A stretch of DNA of 64,000 nt from Oxynema aestuarii AP17 (GCF_012295525.1 NZ_CP051167.1:2108001-2172000), one strand, 5' to 3'. Shown: positions 44,671 through 54,494, numbered from the stretch's first letter. The notes: generated by a model not told the origin, from the sequence alone. A program made the numbers and translations.

Positions 44671-45606
44671 TTAGTTCCAATCGCCGATCGCCTCGCTTTG
44701 TTCGGCTTTCCAAGTGTACCAATAATGTCCGAGGCGATCGACAAACGCACTCGCTTTCTCTGCATAAAGGCGATCGCCTAAGACTTTCGCCGATCGTTGC
44801 AGTTGGTTGCGGCGCAGGTCGATCGAAGCGATTAAGGCTTCAAATTCCTCGCGATCGGGACATAATTTCGGATATTCAACTAATAACTGTCGCAAGACGG
44901 CTAAATCGTGATCGTCGCCGAGATAATCGGACAGTTGTTTGGCTTCAGTTTGCATTTGATTCATCAAACTCGGCCAGATCGATTCTAAAATTCTCAAGTG
45001 ATACCAGAAATCTTTAACTCGTTTGCGCCAATCGTGAAAATTTTCGATGCTTCTGTTTTCAAAGGCGTGCTGTAATGCTTTGCGACCTTGTTTGTAAATG
45101 CGTTGGAAACCCGGCGCGATCGCCTCCCAATCGCGATCGCCGAGGTTCCATTCCTCCACTTGAGTTCGAGACTGTTCGATTTTTGCCGCCGCTTGTTCCA
45201 TTTTGTTATCCTCACCTAGATGTTGTTTGAGGATGGCATCGCGGCGATCGACTAATGACGAACGGGTGGTGCTAAATGCATCGGCAGCAATATAATTAGC
45301 GTAAGCACTTTTGAGTTTGTCCAAGGTTTCCACATAAACGCTGGCATCGCGGACATCGGATAATAAACGTCCCGCATCCCGCCAAGTTTGGTTTTCGCGG
45401 CGGTAGGCTTCGTCGCCGATACCGAAGCGCACCAATCGAGCTACGGCGCGCAGTTTTTTCAAGCGTTTGCGCGCGTCGTGAATCGCTTCTTCTTGGGCGA
45501 GATGAGTATGACCGCGTAAGTCGGCGATCGCCAGTTCGATTTCGTCACCGACGATTCGCTTGATGCCGCGATCGATGGTTTCTTGTTCTTGGATTCGATA
45601 AGCCAC
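44671..45606 (-). CDS. CHAD domain protein
   Basis: 311 residues, a single CHAD domain: two helical bundles rich in conserved His, Arg and Lys (EEAIHDARKRLKKLRAVARL about 37-56; NFHDWRKRVKDFWYHLRIL about 210-228). CHAD proteins bind polyphosphate through these basic helices and are often linked to polyphosphate metabolism enzymes. No CYTH triphosphatase or ppk gene is adjacent. Confidence 0.92.
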   Translation of the reverse strand: MAYRIQEQETIDRGIKRIVGDEIELAIADLRGHTHLAQEEAIHDARKRLKKLRAVARLVRFGIGDEAYRRENQTWRDAGRLLSDVRDASVYVETLDKLKSAYANYIAADAFSTTRSSLVDRRDAILKQHLGEDNKMEQAAAKIEQSRTQVEEWNLGDRDWEAIAPGFQRIYKQGRKALQHAFENRSIENFHDWRKRVKDFWYHLRILESIWPSLMNQMQTEAKQLSDYLGDDHDLAVLRQLLVEYPKLCPDREEFEALIASIDLRRNQLQRSAKVLGDRLYAEKASAFVDRLGHYWYTWKAEQSEAIGDWN

Positions 45607-46061
45607 GATTGGATTCTCCTCGATAATTTTCTATCAGTTGGAGTCGATTAAAAGTCTATGAATAACTTAGGCGATCCCCGCTCTCACGATTGAAAAATAT
45701 TCGATTTTTTAAGATTTTGTCGGCTCGTCCAACGCCGTTCCAAATAAAGCTAGGGGCGTTCGCGCTCATTGTCTGCAAAGGAGAATCGCGATCGCTCGAT
45801 GTCGTCCTGGGGCGATCGAGACAACGGGTGAAGGTGAGATCCACTGAAATACAAAGATTCTCTCGATCTCGTCGTCCGCTCGAATTGCGTCAGTTACTTT
45901 TACTTTTCCACTCCATAAGAACATTAATTTTAACATAAACAATTCAAGTTTAAAATCACTCTAGAGTACGATTTTTAAAAGCTTACAAAATGAGAAAATT
46001 GTAAGACTTTAAGATTGTCCGAATCTTGACAGAATTGCGAAGTGTCAAACCCTATAAATCG
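45607..46061. other. Intergenic region between divergent genes
   Basis: About 450 bases between the CHAD gene and the sensor kinase. AT-rich from 45895 to 46010 (possible kinase promoter). No gene accepted. Confidence 0.4.
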
Positions 46062-47183
46062 ATGAGCCATCCGCCTTTATCTCCAAATTCTAAAACAGCC
46101 GATCGCATTTTAGTCGTAGACGATTCTCCCGATAATGTATTACTGGTGACAACGATTTTAGAAGAAGAAGGATACGAAACCAGTACGGCAGAAAGCGGTT
46201 ATAGCGCCTTGGAGGCGATCGAGCAATCCCCCCCGGATTTAGTGTTGTTAGATATCATGATGCCGGGAATGGACGGTTACGAAGTGACGCGACGACTGCG
46301 CAGCAATGCGGACTTACCGTTTATACCGATCTTGCTGATTACCGCCCACGATCGCCCCAGTGTAGTCCAAGGACTGGATGTGGGGGCGGACGATTTTATC
46401 CGCAAACCTGTAGAAATCGACGAACTGCTCGCTCGGGTGCGATCGCTGCTACGCCTCAAACACAGCGTAGACGAACGGGACGAAATTGCCCGCCAGCGCG
46501 AGGATTTTGTCTCTCGTCTGACTCACGACTTGCGCACGCCGTTGGTGGCGGCGGATCGAATGCTCGGATTGCTCGGTCAAGGGGCATTAGGCGCAGTGAC
46601 CCCGGAAATGCAAGAAGCCTTCGACACGATGCAGCGCAGTAATGAGAATCTGTTGAAAATGGTCAATACCTTGTTGGAGGTCTATCGCTACGAGGCGGCG
46701 CGCAAGCGGTTGACTTTTACTGAGGTCAACTTGTTGCAATTAATTGAGGAATTGTGCGCCGAACTCGAACCGATGGCCCAGGCGCAAGCGATCGATTTAA
46801 AAATTGACGATCGCTATCTCTCCCCGGAAAATGGGTTTGCCGAGACCAATATTCGCGGCGATCGCCTGGAATTGTGGCGCTTGTTTACGAATTTAATCGG
46901 CAATGCGATCAAGTTTACCGAAGCCGGATCGGTGGAAATCACCTTGAAGCCGGAGTCGGGGGCGATCGCGATCGCCGTGGAAGATACCGGACCGGGGATC
47001 GAACCCGCCGAGCAAGCGAACCTATTCGAGCGCTTTCGGTCGGGCAATCACAAGCGATCGGGCAGTGGTTTGGGTCTTCATTTGTGCCGTCGCATTGCCG
47101 AAGCGCATTCCGGGACGATCGCGGTGCGATCGCAAGTGGGCAAAGGCAGTGTTTTTACAGTCACTTTACCGATTTTGAATTAA
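46062..47183 (+). CDS. Receiver-histidine kinase fusion
   Basis: About 373 residues from ATG 46062 (TTG 46026 is the longer option). An N-terminal receiver domain (ILVVDDSPDNVLLVTTILEE, acceptor Asp in LVLLDIMMPGMDGYEV, Lys in FIRKPVEIDELL) is joined to HisKA (phospho-His in SRLTHDLRTPLVAADRML, about residue 163) and an HATPase domain with N box NLIGNAIKFTEAG, G1 AVEDTGPGIEP and GSGLGLHLCRRI. No sensor or membrane segment: input comes through the receiver. The RR-first order is common in cyanobacterial hybrid kinases; the cognate pair is unknown. Confidence 0.93.
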   Translation: MSHPPLSPNSKTADRILVVDDSPDNVLLVTTILEEEGYETSTAESGYSALEAIEQSPPDLVLLDIMMPGMDGYEVTRRLRSNADLPFIPILLITAHDRPSVVQGLDVGADDFIRKPVEIDELLARVRSLLRLKHSVDERDEIARQREDFVSRLTHDLRTPLVAADRMLGLLGQGALGAVTPEMQEAFDTMQRSNENLLKMVNTLLEVYRYEAARKRLTFTEVNLLQLIEELCAELEPMAQAQAIDLKIDDRYLSPENGFAETNIRGDRLELWRLFTNLIGNAIKFTEAGSVEITLKPESGAIAIAVEDTGPGIEPAEQANLFERFRSGNHKRSGSGLGLHLCRRIAEAHSGTIAVRSQVGKGSVFTVTLPILN

Positions 47184-47270
47184 AATCGAGCGGTGAGTCG
47201 GCAGTCCGCTCTAAAGTCCCTGGAGGTGCATCGGAATCGGTTTGACGGTACGGCAGTTGTTTGAGGGGAC

Positions 47271-48461
47271 ATGACGACGAACCGGAGTTCGCTCCGATCT
47301 CGATGTCGTTTGTTAGCCTGTAGAAACGATATGGAAACCCTTGCATATATTGAATTAGCCCGGGCTTACGAAAGTCAGGGCGATCGCGACCTTCCCAAGG
47401 CAACCCCCCGCGATCGCCACTTTGTGTGGCTGTGTTGTTCGATGCCCCAATTGCTGGGGTGGTCGGTACTGGCTTTGTTGTTGGCGATCGCCGCTCCGGT
47501 TCCGCCGACGGCGGCCCAAACGGTGTTGTTCCAACAAGGGGATAGTGGTCCGTCGGTGCGATCGATCCAGCAGCGTTTGAAGAGTTTCGGTTATTTTAAT
47601 ACGGACGTTACCGACTATTACGGTCCGATTACGGAAGCGGCGGTGATTGAATTCCAACGGGCCAACGGTTTACCCGTCACCGGAATTGTCGATTCGCAAA
47701 CCCTGCAGGCGATGGGTCGGATGGCGCAGCGATCGGCCCCCGTGCAGAGTTTTGCCGCGACTCCGGCCCAAGGATTTGGAACGGTGACGGCGGTCAGTAG
47801 CGGTAACGAGGTGTTGCGGGTCGGCGATCGCGGCGTCGCAGTCAGCGCACTCCAGCAGCAATTACAACAACTCGGTTATTTTGCCGGTCCGGTAACGGGA
47901 GAGTTTGATTACGATACGGAAACGGCGGTCATTCGCTTCCAACAAAATAATAATCTGCGCGCCGACGGTCTGGTCGGCTCGAACACCCGGACGGCCCTCG
48001 CCAGTCAACCGCAACCTGCGCCGACGAGTCAGGGGTTCGTACCCCGTGGGAATACCTCCGGTGAAATCCGTTACGGCGATCGCGGTTCCCAAGTGCGATC
48101 GCTCCAGCAACGCCTCGCGATCGCCGGATTTCCCCCGTCACGCATCGACGGGATTTTCGGCGACGATACGGAAATCTCCCTCAAGGAATTTCAACAAACC
48201 TATGGTCTGCCCCCCAGTGGCGTCGCCGACGCGACGACCCGGCGATCGCTCGATCGCAAGTTGTACGTGGTCGTGGTTCCTCAATTCCGTCAGGGAACCT
48301 TAGAAGCGGTGCGTCAGATCTTCCCCGATGCTTTTGCCGCCGACTCTCGCTTAGGGGATTACGTTCATGTCGGTTCGTCCTTGCGCCGGGAGATTGCGGA
48401 AGAACGCACTAAGCTGTTGCGCTCTCAAGGGTTTGTTGACGCGCGGGTCGCTTATTTTTAA
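47271..48461 (+). CDS. Exported protein with three peptidoglycan-binding domains
   Basis: 396 residues (ATG 47331 is an alternative start). A membrane/signal helix LGWSVLALLLAIAAPVPPTA about 64-83 is followed by three PG_binding_1 domains: QQGDSGPSVRSIQQRLKSFG (about 88), RVGDRGVAVSALQQQLQQLG (about 184), RYGDRGSQVRSLQQRLAIAG (about 265). A C-terminal ~60-residue segment (LYVVVVPQFRQGTLEAVRQI...) resembles a SPOR-like domain. Probably a periplasmic cell wall anchoring protein. No catalytic domain seen. Confidence 0.88.
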   Translation: MTTNRSSLRSRCRLLACRNDMETLAYIELARAYESQGDRDLPKATPRDRHFVWLCCSMPQLLGWSVLALLLAIAAPVPPTAAQTVLFQQGDSGPSVRSIQQRLKSFGYFNTDVTDYYGPITEAAVIEFQRANGLPVTGIVDSQTLQAMGRMAQRSAPVQSFAATPAQGFGTVTAVSSGNEVLRVGDRGVAVSALQQQLQQLGYFAGPVTGEFDYDTETAVIRFQQNNNLRADGLVGSNTRTALASQPQPAPTSQGFVPRGNTSGEIRYGDRGSQVRSLQQRLAIAGFPPSRIDGIFGDDTEISLKEFQQTYGLPPSGVADATTRRSLDRKLYVVVVPQFRQGTLEAVRQIFPDAFAADSRLGDYVHVGSSLRREIAEERTKLLRSQGFVDARVAYF

Positions 48462-48489
48462 ATTTTTTGAAATTGGATTGAAATTCGGT

Positions 48490-48945
48490 TTAAAGTGGCA
48501 GTAATGCCCGTTGGCAGCGCGGACAAATGGCGTGAATCGTCAGTTGACAGTCGAGCAGGTGATAGCCTTCTTTTTTGGCGGTTTTGGTGCCGACTTTCAA
48601 GATCGAGTCGCTTTTGAACTCGATGGTTTTGTTGCAGCGAACGCAAATCAGGTGGTGATGGTGGTGGGGGTAGGGTTTATTGATTTCGTAATGTTTGTGA
48701 CCTTCGGCGAGTTCGAGTTCTCGCAATACCCCCATGCGCGATAGTAGTTTTAAGGTGCGGTAGATCGTCGATAAGCTGATGTTTTCTCCTTGATTTTGGA
48801 GCAGCGTATAGAGATCTTCCGCACTCAGATGTTCGTTTTTGGGAAGGTTTTGAAAAACCTGTAAAATCGTTTCTCGTTGGGGGGTCAGGCGCCACCCCCG
48901 TTCGTTTAATTCTGCCTTGAGTGAGGAGGCCGTGTAAGCAGACAT
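48490..48945 (-). CDS. fur: Fur family metal/redox regulator
   Basis: 151 residues, the length of cyanobacterial FurA. Winged-helix N-terminus (LKAELNERGWRLTPQRETIL, ISLSTIYRTLKLLSRMGVL) and a metal-binding C-terminal part: HKHYE, the His cluster PHHHHHLICVRC (C101, C104) and LLDCQLTIHAICPRCQ (C133, C141, C144). The two CxxC pairs form the structural zinc site. Iron-dependent repressor by family; Zur (FurB) is close and cannot be excluded. TTGAGAA boxes upstream suggest autoregulation. Confidence 0.88.
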   Translation of the reverse strand: MSAYTASSLKAELNERGWRLTPQRETILQVFQNLPKNEHLSAEDLYTLLQNQGENISLSTIYRTLKLLSRMGVLRELELAEGHKHYEINKPYPHHHHHLICVRCNKTIEFKSDSILKVGTKTAKKEGYHLLDCQLTIHAICPRCQRALLPL

Positions 48946-49318
48946 ACTAAACCCCGTTCTCTTCTCAACAAACTGTCCTTATTGAGAAGGATACACAATT
49001 TAACAGTAACTAGCAAGAACGTCTTCTTATTGAGAACTAATTTCGGCGTATCTGGGAGGGCGATCGCCAAAAAAGTGAAGTGCGGACGATCCGGCGATCC
49101 CTAGCCAAGTCGCGAACCTGGGGACGACTGGCCGATCGCGGGGGAGCGAACGGAGGGAAAAACGGCGTAGATGTTAAATTTTATAACATCGATCGCCTCG
49201 CCGGAGCGGACGAGATCGGTCTCGACGCGATCGCGCGAGCAGTCAAACAAATAGTTTTCAAGGCGATCGGCGCGAAAGTGTTGATATGAAATAGATAGCA
49301 CCCTGTCATCCACTCGCT
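48946..49318. promoter_or_regulatory. fur promoter region with three TTGAGAA/TTCTCAA boxes
   Basis: TTCTCAA (48962-48968), TTGAGAA (48982-48988) and TTGAGAA (49030-49036) lie in the 75 nt upstream of fur. The motif with AT flanks, for example TTCTCAATAAG on the minus strand, resembles the Anabaena FurA box. The rest of the 370-nt gap to the sigma factor gene holds nothing recognised. Confidence 0.5.
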
Positions 49319-50578
49319 TTAGCTGAGCGCTTCGAGATAATCGCGGACGCGATTGCGGCGTTTGGGTTGCCGCAGTTTTTGCAGGGCCTTCGCTTCGATC
49401 TGACGCACCCGTTCGCGCGACAGGTCCAAGGCGCGGCCAATTTCTGCCAAAGAATAAGGATGACCGTCACCCAATCCGAAACGCATCCGAATCACGTCTC
49501 GTTCCCGGGTGGTCAAATCCGCGAGCAGATGCTGCAAATCCCGTTGCAAAGCTTCTCGCATGAGAATTTCTTCCGGCGAGATATCGTCGGTTTCGAGTAA
49601 GTCGCCGAGTTCGGTATCTTTTTCTTTACCGACTTTCGTTTCGAGGGAAACGGAACGGGGAACGCGCAAGAGGACTTCGCGCACGTTAGCCGGAGTCATT
49701 TCTAACTCTTCGGCGATATCGTCGATGGTCGGGGTGCGACCTTTTTCTTGAGAAAGTTTGCGTTGAGCCTTTTTGATCTTATTGAGTTTTTCGGTAATGT
49801 GGACGGGAAGTCGGATCGTGCGGCTTTGGGTGGCGATCGCCCGAGTAATCCCCTGACGGATCCACCAGTAAGCATAGGTGCTAAACCGATAGCCCCGGGT
49901 CGGATCGAACTTTTCGACCGCTCGTTCGAGTCCCAAGGTACCTTCTTGGATCAAATCCAACAATTCCAAACCGCGATTTTGATATTTTTTAGCGACGGAC
50001 ACGACCAGGCGCAAATTGGCCTTGATCATGTGTTCTTTGGCGCCCACGCCTTCCGTCTGGATTTTCTCTAGTTCTTCGAGAACCAATCCGGCTAATTCAG
50101 CCCACTTGCGTTTCCCCGCCGCCAAACTCGGCTTGAGTTCGGTCACGTCGATTCCACTTTCCGAGGCCCATCGTTCTAAGGACGGACGCAATCCTAATTG
50201 CGAAGATAGGCGATCGCGGGTTTCGATCAAATGGACGTAGCGCTTGAGTTCCGGATTGTCGTCCGTGGCGGCTTCGTCCCGTAATTCTTTCAGTTGCATG
50301 TAGCGCTGAACTTTTTGCGCTTCCGCAACTTCCTCGTCGCGTCCGAGCAAGCGAACTCGCCCGATTTCTTGCAAGTACAAGCGGACTAAATCCGTGGTGC
50401 GACGGCTGGGTTTGTTAACTAAAGTGGCACTATCGGCATCGTCCACGTCCAATTCGACGTCGATGGGAGCGTATGCTTCTTCGTCGTCGCTTTCGCTGGC
50501 GATGCCGCGATCGTCAAACTCTTGGGCATTCACTCGTTTGTCGTCTTCCGTATTCGGGTTAAAAGAAATTCCTGGCAT
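49319..50578 (-). CDS. sigC: Group 2 sigma-70 factor, SigC-like
   Basis: 419 residues. Acidic N-terminus, then region 1.2 (TTDLVRLYLQEIGRVRLL), region 2 (ANLRLVVSVAKKYQNRGLELLDLIQEG and TYAYWWIRQGITRAI), region 3 (QRKLSQEKGRTPTIDDIAEE) and region 4 (YSLAEIGRALDLSRERVRQIE). The region 2.4/4.2 sequences equal housekeeping sigma, so it is group 1 or 2. The start MPGISFNPNTEDD and the length fit SigC better than SigA; this subdivision is from memory. SigC acts in heat, stationary phase and carbon/nitrogen adaptation. Confidence 0.75.
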   Translation of the reverse strand: MPGISFNPNTEDDKRVNAQEFDDRGIASESDDEEAYAPIDVELDVDDADSATLVNKPSRRTTDLVRLYLQEIGRVRLLGRDEEVAEAQKVQRYMQLKELRDEAATDDNPELKRYVHLIETRDRLSSQLGLRPSLERWASESGIDVTELKPSLAAGKRKWAELAGLVLEELEKIQTEGVGAKEHMIKANLRLVVSVAKKYQNRGLELLDLIQEGTLGLERAVEKFDPTRGYRFSTYAYWWIRQGITRAIATQSRTIRLPVHITEKLNKIKKAQRKLSQEKGRTPTIDDIAEELEMTPANVREVLLRVPRSVSLETKVGKEKDTELGDLLETDDISPEEILMREALQRDLQHLLADLTTRERDVIRMRFGLGDGHPYSLAEIGRALDLSRERVRQIEAKALQKLRQPKRRNRVRDYLEALS

Positions 50579-51203
50579 GGTGAAAGTCTCAGCAGCTCCA
50601 GGGGATCGGAATTTTGGGATCGATCGCTGCCTGTCGGTTAGTATTCCCCCAGGGGAAACATTCGATATCGGAACGATGCGTTCTTCCAGCGAATTGACCT
50701 AACTCCATGGGTGTTCTCAACTCCGAAGGAACCCTAGAGAAAGGATTCGGCGAGCAACCCCCCGAGTCGGTTGCGGTTGCTGCACGGTTGTTTTCTCTCT
50801 GGCACTACCCCGGCGAAGAGCCACAGACATCAAGCAAGCGGTTGGTTTTCCATGAAAGGACTGGCCGACCCCTACATGCTAGTATAAGAAGCCCTTTCCG
50901 ATTTAAGAGTGACTTCGGTCAAGGGGTAAATTAATTTACATCACCTGTGTCATCGGTTCGAGATCGTTGACCAAATCCAATGATTCAAGGGGTTGTAAAG
51001 CTTTCCCGGAAGAATTTAGAACAGGGGTTTTTCTGGGGCGATCGCGGGGCTTTGAAGGGGCAAACGTGACCTCGATCGCCCGTGGAAGGGAAGAAGTTTT
51101 TTCGAGGTTGAAAAGATTCAAAATATTAAAGACGGGGCGACGAGAGGCGATCGCCGCCCCGACGAGGCGGATCCCGTGAGTCGGTTCCAGGGCTGGAGAC
51201 AGG
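50579..51203. other. Intergenic region upstream of the sigma factor gene
   Basis: About 620 bases. Frames at 50707-50934 and 50967-51179 (plus) lack coding features. AT-rich 50895-50945 and CCTACATGCTAGTATAAG (TAGTATAAG -10 like, plus orientation). No RNA gene recognised. Confidence 0.45.
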
Positions 51204-52151
51204 CTATTCCGGTTTGCTCTCGCGACCCATTAAGGCTTCGAGGGCGGCTTTGGGGGTGATGCTGCCGTCGAGGAGCAGACCGACTTGGTAGGAAATCGGC
51301 ATCGAAATGTCCCGGCGGCGGGCGCGATCGAGTAAGACGGCGGTGGTGTTGACGCCTTCGGCAGTTCCTTCGAGATCGGCCAAAATCTCCGGCAGGCCGC
51401 GATCGCGCGCCAATTGATACCCCACTTGATAGTTGCGACTGAGGGGAGAATTGCACGTCGCCAAGAGGTCGCCGAGTCCGGACAAGCCGTAAAAGGTTTC
51501 GACCTGGGCACCCCAATCGCTACCGATCCGAATCATTTCGGCGAGTCCTCGGGTGAGTAAGGCGGCTTTGGCGTTGGTGCCCAGTTGCAAGCCGTCGCAA
51601 ACTCCGGCGGCGATCGCCATCACGTTTTTGAGGGTGCCGCCGAGTTCGACGCCGAGGGGGTCGCGATTGGTATAGACCCGAAAATCCATCGAGGAGAATA
51701 TCCCTTGCACCCGTTCGGCGGCTCCAAAATCCGTACTGGCGACCACCGTAGCGGCGGGTAACCCTTGTTGGATTTCTTTGGAGAGGTTCGGTCCGGCGAG
51801 GACTACCACCGGGCGATCGCCGACGGCGTCTTGCCAGATCGTCGAAGGGGTGCAGGTGGTTTCGGGATCCAAGCCTTTGGTCGCCGTCACGAGAATGGCA
51901 TCGGGGCGGATCGGCAAGTCGCGGACTTGGGAAGCGACGGGACGCACCCCTTTCATGGAGACGGCGGACAGGAGAATTTCCGCATCGGCGACGGTCTCGG
52001 CGAGGGAGCGATCGCCGTGACGGGACCAGAGGCTCACGTGATGGCCGTTGTGGGCGGCTAATTGTCCTAACGTCGAACCCCACATCCCGGCGCCGATGAC
52101 GGCGAGGCGGGTCGGCGCGATCGCCCCGGCTTCGCGATCGGTGGCGCTCAC
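51204..52151 (-). CDS. gpsA: NAD(P)-dependent glycerol-3-phosphate dehydrogenase
   Basis: 315 residues from GTG 52151. GpsA reduces dihydroxyacetone phosphate to sn-glycerol-3-phosphate for phospholipid synthesis. Nucleotide-binding motif [18 protein letters not shown] at the N-terminus, catalytic Lys in [17 protein letters not shown] (about 180), [12 protein letters not shown] and [12 protein letters not shown]. The same frame stays open to 52850 but that extension is antisense-like sequence in another frame of lipA. The GTG overlaps the lipA stop (GTGA), so translation is coupled and the start is well supported. Confidence 0.95.
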   Translation of the reverse strand: MSATDREAGAIAPTRLAVIGAGMWGSTLGQLAAHNGHHVSLWSRHGDRSLAETVADAEILLSAVSMKGVRPVASQVRDLPIRPDAILVTATKGLDPETTCTPSTIWQDAVGDRPVVVLAGPNLSKEIQQGLPAATVVASTDFGAAERVQGIFSSMDFRVYTNRDPLGVELGGTLKNVMAIAAGVCDGLQLGTNAKAALLTRGLAEMIRIGSDWGAQVETFYGLSGLGDLLATCNSPLSRNYQVGYQLARDRGLPEILADLEGTAEGVNTTAVLLDRARRRDISMPISYQVGLLLDGSITPKAALEALMGRESKPE

Positions 52152-53035
52152 GATCGGGAACGGGGGTAACGTTCCATGAGGGCGCGCACCTGCTCGGCGT
52201 GATAGGAACTGCGGGTCAACGGCGAGGCGACCACTTGCAAGAAGCCCATCGATTCGCCGAGGGTTTGCCACTGCTCGAAGGTTTCCGGCGCGACCCATTC
52301 GGCGATCGGCAGGTGTTTCGGCGTCGGTTGCAGGTACTGACCCATGGTCAAGATATCGCAATCGACCCGGCGCAAATCGGCCATCACTTGGCGAATTTCG
52401 GCTTCGCTTTCGCCCAACCCGAGCATGATTCCGGATTTGGTGTACACCCAGGGGGCGATCGCCCGCGATCGGCGCAGCAATTCGAGGGAACGCTCGTAAT
52501 TCCCTTGGGGACGCACCCGGCGATAGAGCCGTTCGACGGTTTCGGTATTGTGGTTGAGGACTTCCGGACCGGCCTTGAGAATCGTTTCTAAAGCGTCCCA
52601 GTTGCCACATAAATCGGGAATCAACACTTCGATCGTCGTTCCCGGGGAAGCGGCGCGGATCGCTTCGATGCAGCGCGCGAATTGCGTGGCTCCCCCATCG
52701 GGCAGGTCGTCGCGGTTGACCGAGGTGACGACCACGTGATTGAGCCGCATCCGACGCACCGCCTCCGCCAAATTCGCGGGTTCTTCCGGGTCGAGCGATC
52801 GCGGCGTTTTGTCGAAGTCGATATCGCAATACGGACAAGCCCGGGTACAAGCCGGACCCATAATCAGGAAGGTAGCTGTCCCGTTATGGAAGCATTCGCC
52901 AATATTGGGACAGGACGCTTCCTCGCAGACCGTATTGAGTTTGAGGTCGCGCAGAATTTCTTTGACATTGCCGACGCGCTCCCACTGAGGGGCTTTGACC
53001 CGCAACCAATCAGGCTTTACACTCACGCTTGCCAT
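52148..53035 (-). CDS. lipA: Lipoyl synthase LipA
   Basis: About 295 residues from ATG 53035 ([16 protein letters not shown]). A radical SAM enzyme that inserts two sulfurs into octanoyl groups. Auxiliary cluster cysteines in [16 protein letters not shown] (C-x4-C-x5-C), radical SAM CxxxCxxC in [11 protein letters not shown], and the C-terminal RSSYHAEQ Ser ligand. The frame opens six codons earlier (MSLKFF). Cyanobacteria can have two LipA copies; which this is cannot be told. Overlaps gpsA by 4 nt. Confidence 0.95.
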   Translation of the reverse strand: MASVSVKPDWLRVKAPQWERVGNVKEILRDLKLNTVCEEASCPNIGECFHNGTATFLIMGPACTRACPYCDIDFDKTPRSLDPEEPANLAEAVRRMRLNHVVVTSVNRDDLPDGGATQFARCIEAIRAASPGTTIEVLIPDLCGNWDALETILKAGPEVLNHNTETVERLYRRVRPQGNYERSLELLRRSRAIAPWVYTKSGIMLGLGESEAEIRQVMADLRRVDCDILTMGQYLQPTPKHLPIAEWVAPETFEQWQTLGESMGFLQVVASPLTRSSYHAEQVRALMERYPRSRS

Positions 53036-53116
53036 GAAAAATTTAAGTGACACTCTTTACATCCTAGCCAAAGATGATGTTATACTCTAGACTGGTTAAG
53101 GAAAAAAACCGCGCAT

Positions 53117-53190
53117 CGGGATGTAGCGCAGCTTGGTAGCGCACTTCGTTCGGGACGAAGGGGCCGCTGGTTCGAATCCAGTCATCCCGA
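53117..53190 (+). tRNA. tRNA-Pro (anticodon CGG)
   Basis: 74 nt cloverleaf: acceptor CGGGATG (53117-53123) with CATCCCG (53183-53189) and discriminator A. Anticodon arm CTTCG-TTCGGGA-CGAAG places CGG at 34-36; T arm has GGTTCGAATCC. No encoded CCA. TTTTTTT follows immediately, a likely terminator. Divergent from lipA. Confidence 0.97.
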
Positions 53191-53606
53191 TTTTTTTAGA
53201 GGAATACAGACGCGCCGCCCTTTTTCGTAAGAGAGGAGCGGCTGTCGTTGTTTTTTGGGGTAAGCTTCCGTGTTTTCTCGCCGCCAATTTCTGCAAGGCT
53301 CGTTCGGTACGATGGGGGCGATCGCCCCGGCACTTTCCCCAGTTCCTTTCGCAACTTTAGACAACTTTTAGATTTCTCTGGTGGCGATCGCCAATGGCGG
53401 GGGCCGGGTTCGAGATCGCTTCCATTGGAGTGAGGTTGGTGCATCGGCGCTTTTTCAACCCCAGCGATCCCCATTTTTGGCGATCGAGATCGAGGTTTTG
53501 GGTGAGCAAAATCACCGTTCTAGGGGGTGCAAGATCGCACAGATCCCGGGAGCATCGATCGAGCATGATCGTCTAGAGGACTAGAGGTGTTGAGGAGATG
53601 AAATTC
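53191..53606. other. Intergenic region, no gene recognised
   Basis: About 400 bases between tRNA-Pro and the small membrane protein. Frames at 53381-53584 and 53133-53360 are not coding-like. Confidence 0.4.
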
Positions 53607-53711
53607 ATGGAATATACTTGGAAGCCGTTCCGTTGGTTGGCTCAAACGATTGCCCTGCAAATCGTAACGTTAACCGTTGCAGCTTTAATGTTGTGGCTGC
53701 TGTCTTGGTAA
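53607..53711 (+). CDS. Small single-helix membrane protein (34 aa)
   Basis: ATG 53607, preceded by GAGGAG at a correct distance (53592-53597), to TAA 53709. Sequence MEYTWKPFRWLAQTIALQIV then TLTVAALMLWLLSW: amphipathic start and one hydrophobic helix. The ATG nine nt upstream (53598) overlaps the Shine-Dalgarno and is disfavoured. Size and make-up are like small subunits of photosynthetic or NDH complexes, but I cannot match it to one. Confidence 0.6.
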   Translation: MEYTWKPFRWLAQTIALQIVTLTVAALMLWLLSW

Positions 53712-53960
53712 ACTTCACTTCAAACTCCCCTTATTTTGCTCGCTCCCACTCGAAGACGATCCCGAGTTGTCCCCCGATCGCATGAGAAAAGTAATGTCTA
53801 TGTTTGCCACCGGAAATGCGATCTCCGAGCGCTCCAATCGCGTCGATCGCGATCGCGGATGAGGGACGACGCCCCTCCCCATCGTCTTGAGCTTTCCCCC
53901 GTCTCGAAGATCTAACCTCTGGTGATTTCTAGAGCGCGATCGATCCATCAAAACCCCTCG

Positions 53961-54494
53961 TTATTCGATTCTGACCCCCTCCATTAGATTGACCTGTAAG
54001 GCCAAAAATTGATCCGGTTGTCCCGGTTCTCTCGAAAAAGGAACCACCGTCGTATAATAGCGAGCGATTTGACTTTCCCCCAATGCTAGCTCGATGGTTC
54101 CATGCCAGACCTTCCTCCGATCGATCGCCTGCACGATGGGCGCTAATACTGATTCGATCGCACGGAGATCGTGAGGGGGGTGGACTGTTTTTCGAGCAGC
54201 CGAATCCGCGCGATACCCTCGACCAAACTGCTCGCGCAAAAAATTGATAATACTGTGGCGATCTCCTACCGAGATCTTGGCCGCTCGTTCTAACGCAAAT
54301 TTGAGATCCGAGAGCTGTTTGAGAGTTTCGCGCAGTTGCCGAGCCATTAAATTGCGTTCGGCGATCGCATTGCTATAAGCCGCTAGAGTTTTTTCGAGTA
54401 ATTGTTCGTCCAAACACCAATCTTCGAGTGATTTAGAATCCTCAAACAGATTGCGATCGCTTTTAGCATTACCGTCATTTTGAGAGGGGGTCAT
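53961..54494 (-). CDS. Hypothetical protein with coiled coil and PAS-like C-terminus
   Basis: About 177 residues from ATG 54494 (MTPSQNDGNAKSDRN; the frame opens 12 codons earlier). Residues 30-90 (EQLLEKTLAAYSNAIAERNL, QLRETLKQLSDLKFALE) predict a coiled coil. The C-terminus KVWHGTIELALGESQIARYY, VVPFSREPG and FLALQVNLMEG resembles the last strands of a PAS domain (W-x-G-x-I/E..., D-x-T/N), but the first half of a PAS is missing. It could be a divergent or truncated sensor module. No kinase is attached. Function unknown. Confidence 0.55.
   Translation of the reverse strand: MTPSQNDGNAKSDRNLFEDSKSLEDWCLDEQLLEKTLAAYSNAIAERNLMARQLRETLKQLSDLKFALERAAKISVGDRHSIINFLREQFGRGYRADSAARKTVHPPHDLRAIESVLAPIVQAIDRRKVWHGTIELALGESQIARYYTTVVPFSREPGQPDQFLALQVNLMEGVRIE

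Noticed and set aside
49080-49289. 69-aa plus-strand frame upstream of the sigma factor gene
   Set aside because: Shadow of promoter-side GC-rich DNA; no coding features.
52152-52850. N-terminal extension of the gpsA frame
   Set aside because: Antisense-like sequence in another frame of lipA; GTG 52151 overlapping the lipA stop is the real start.
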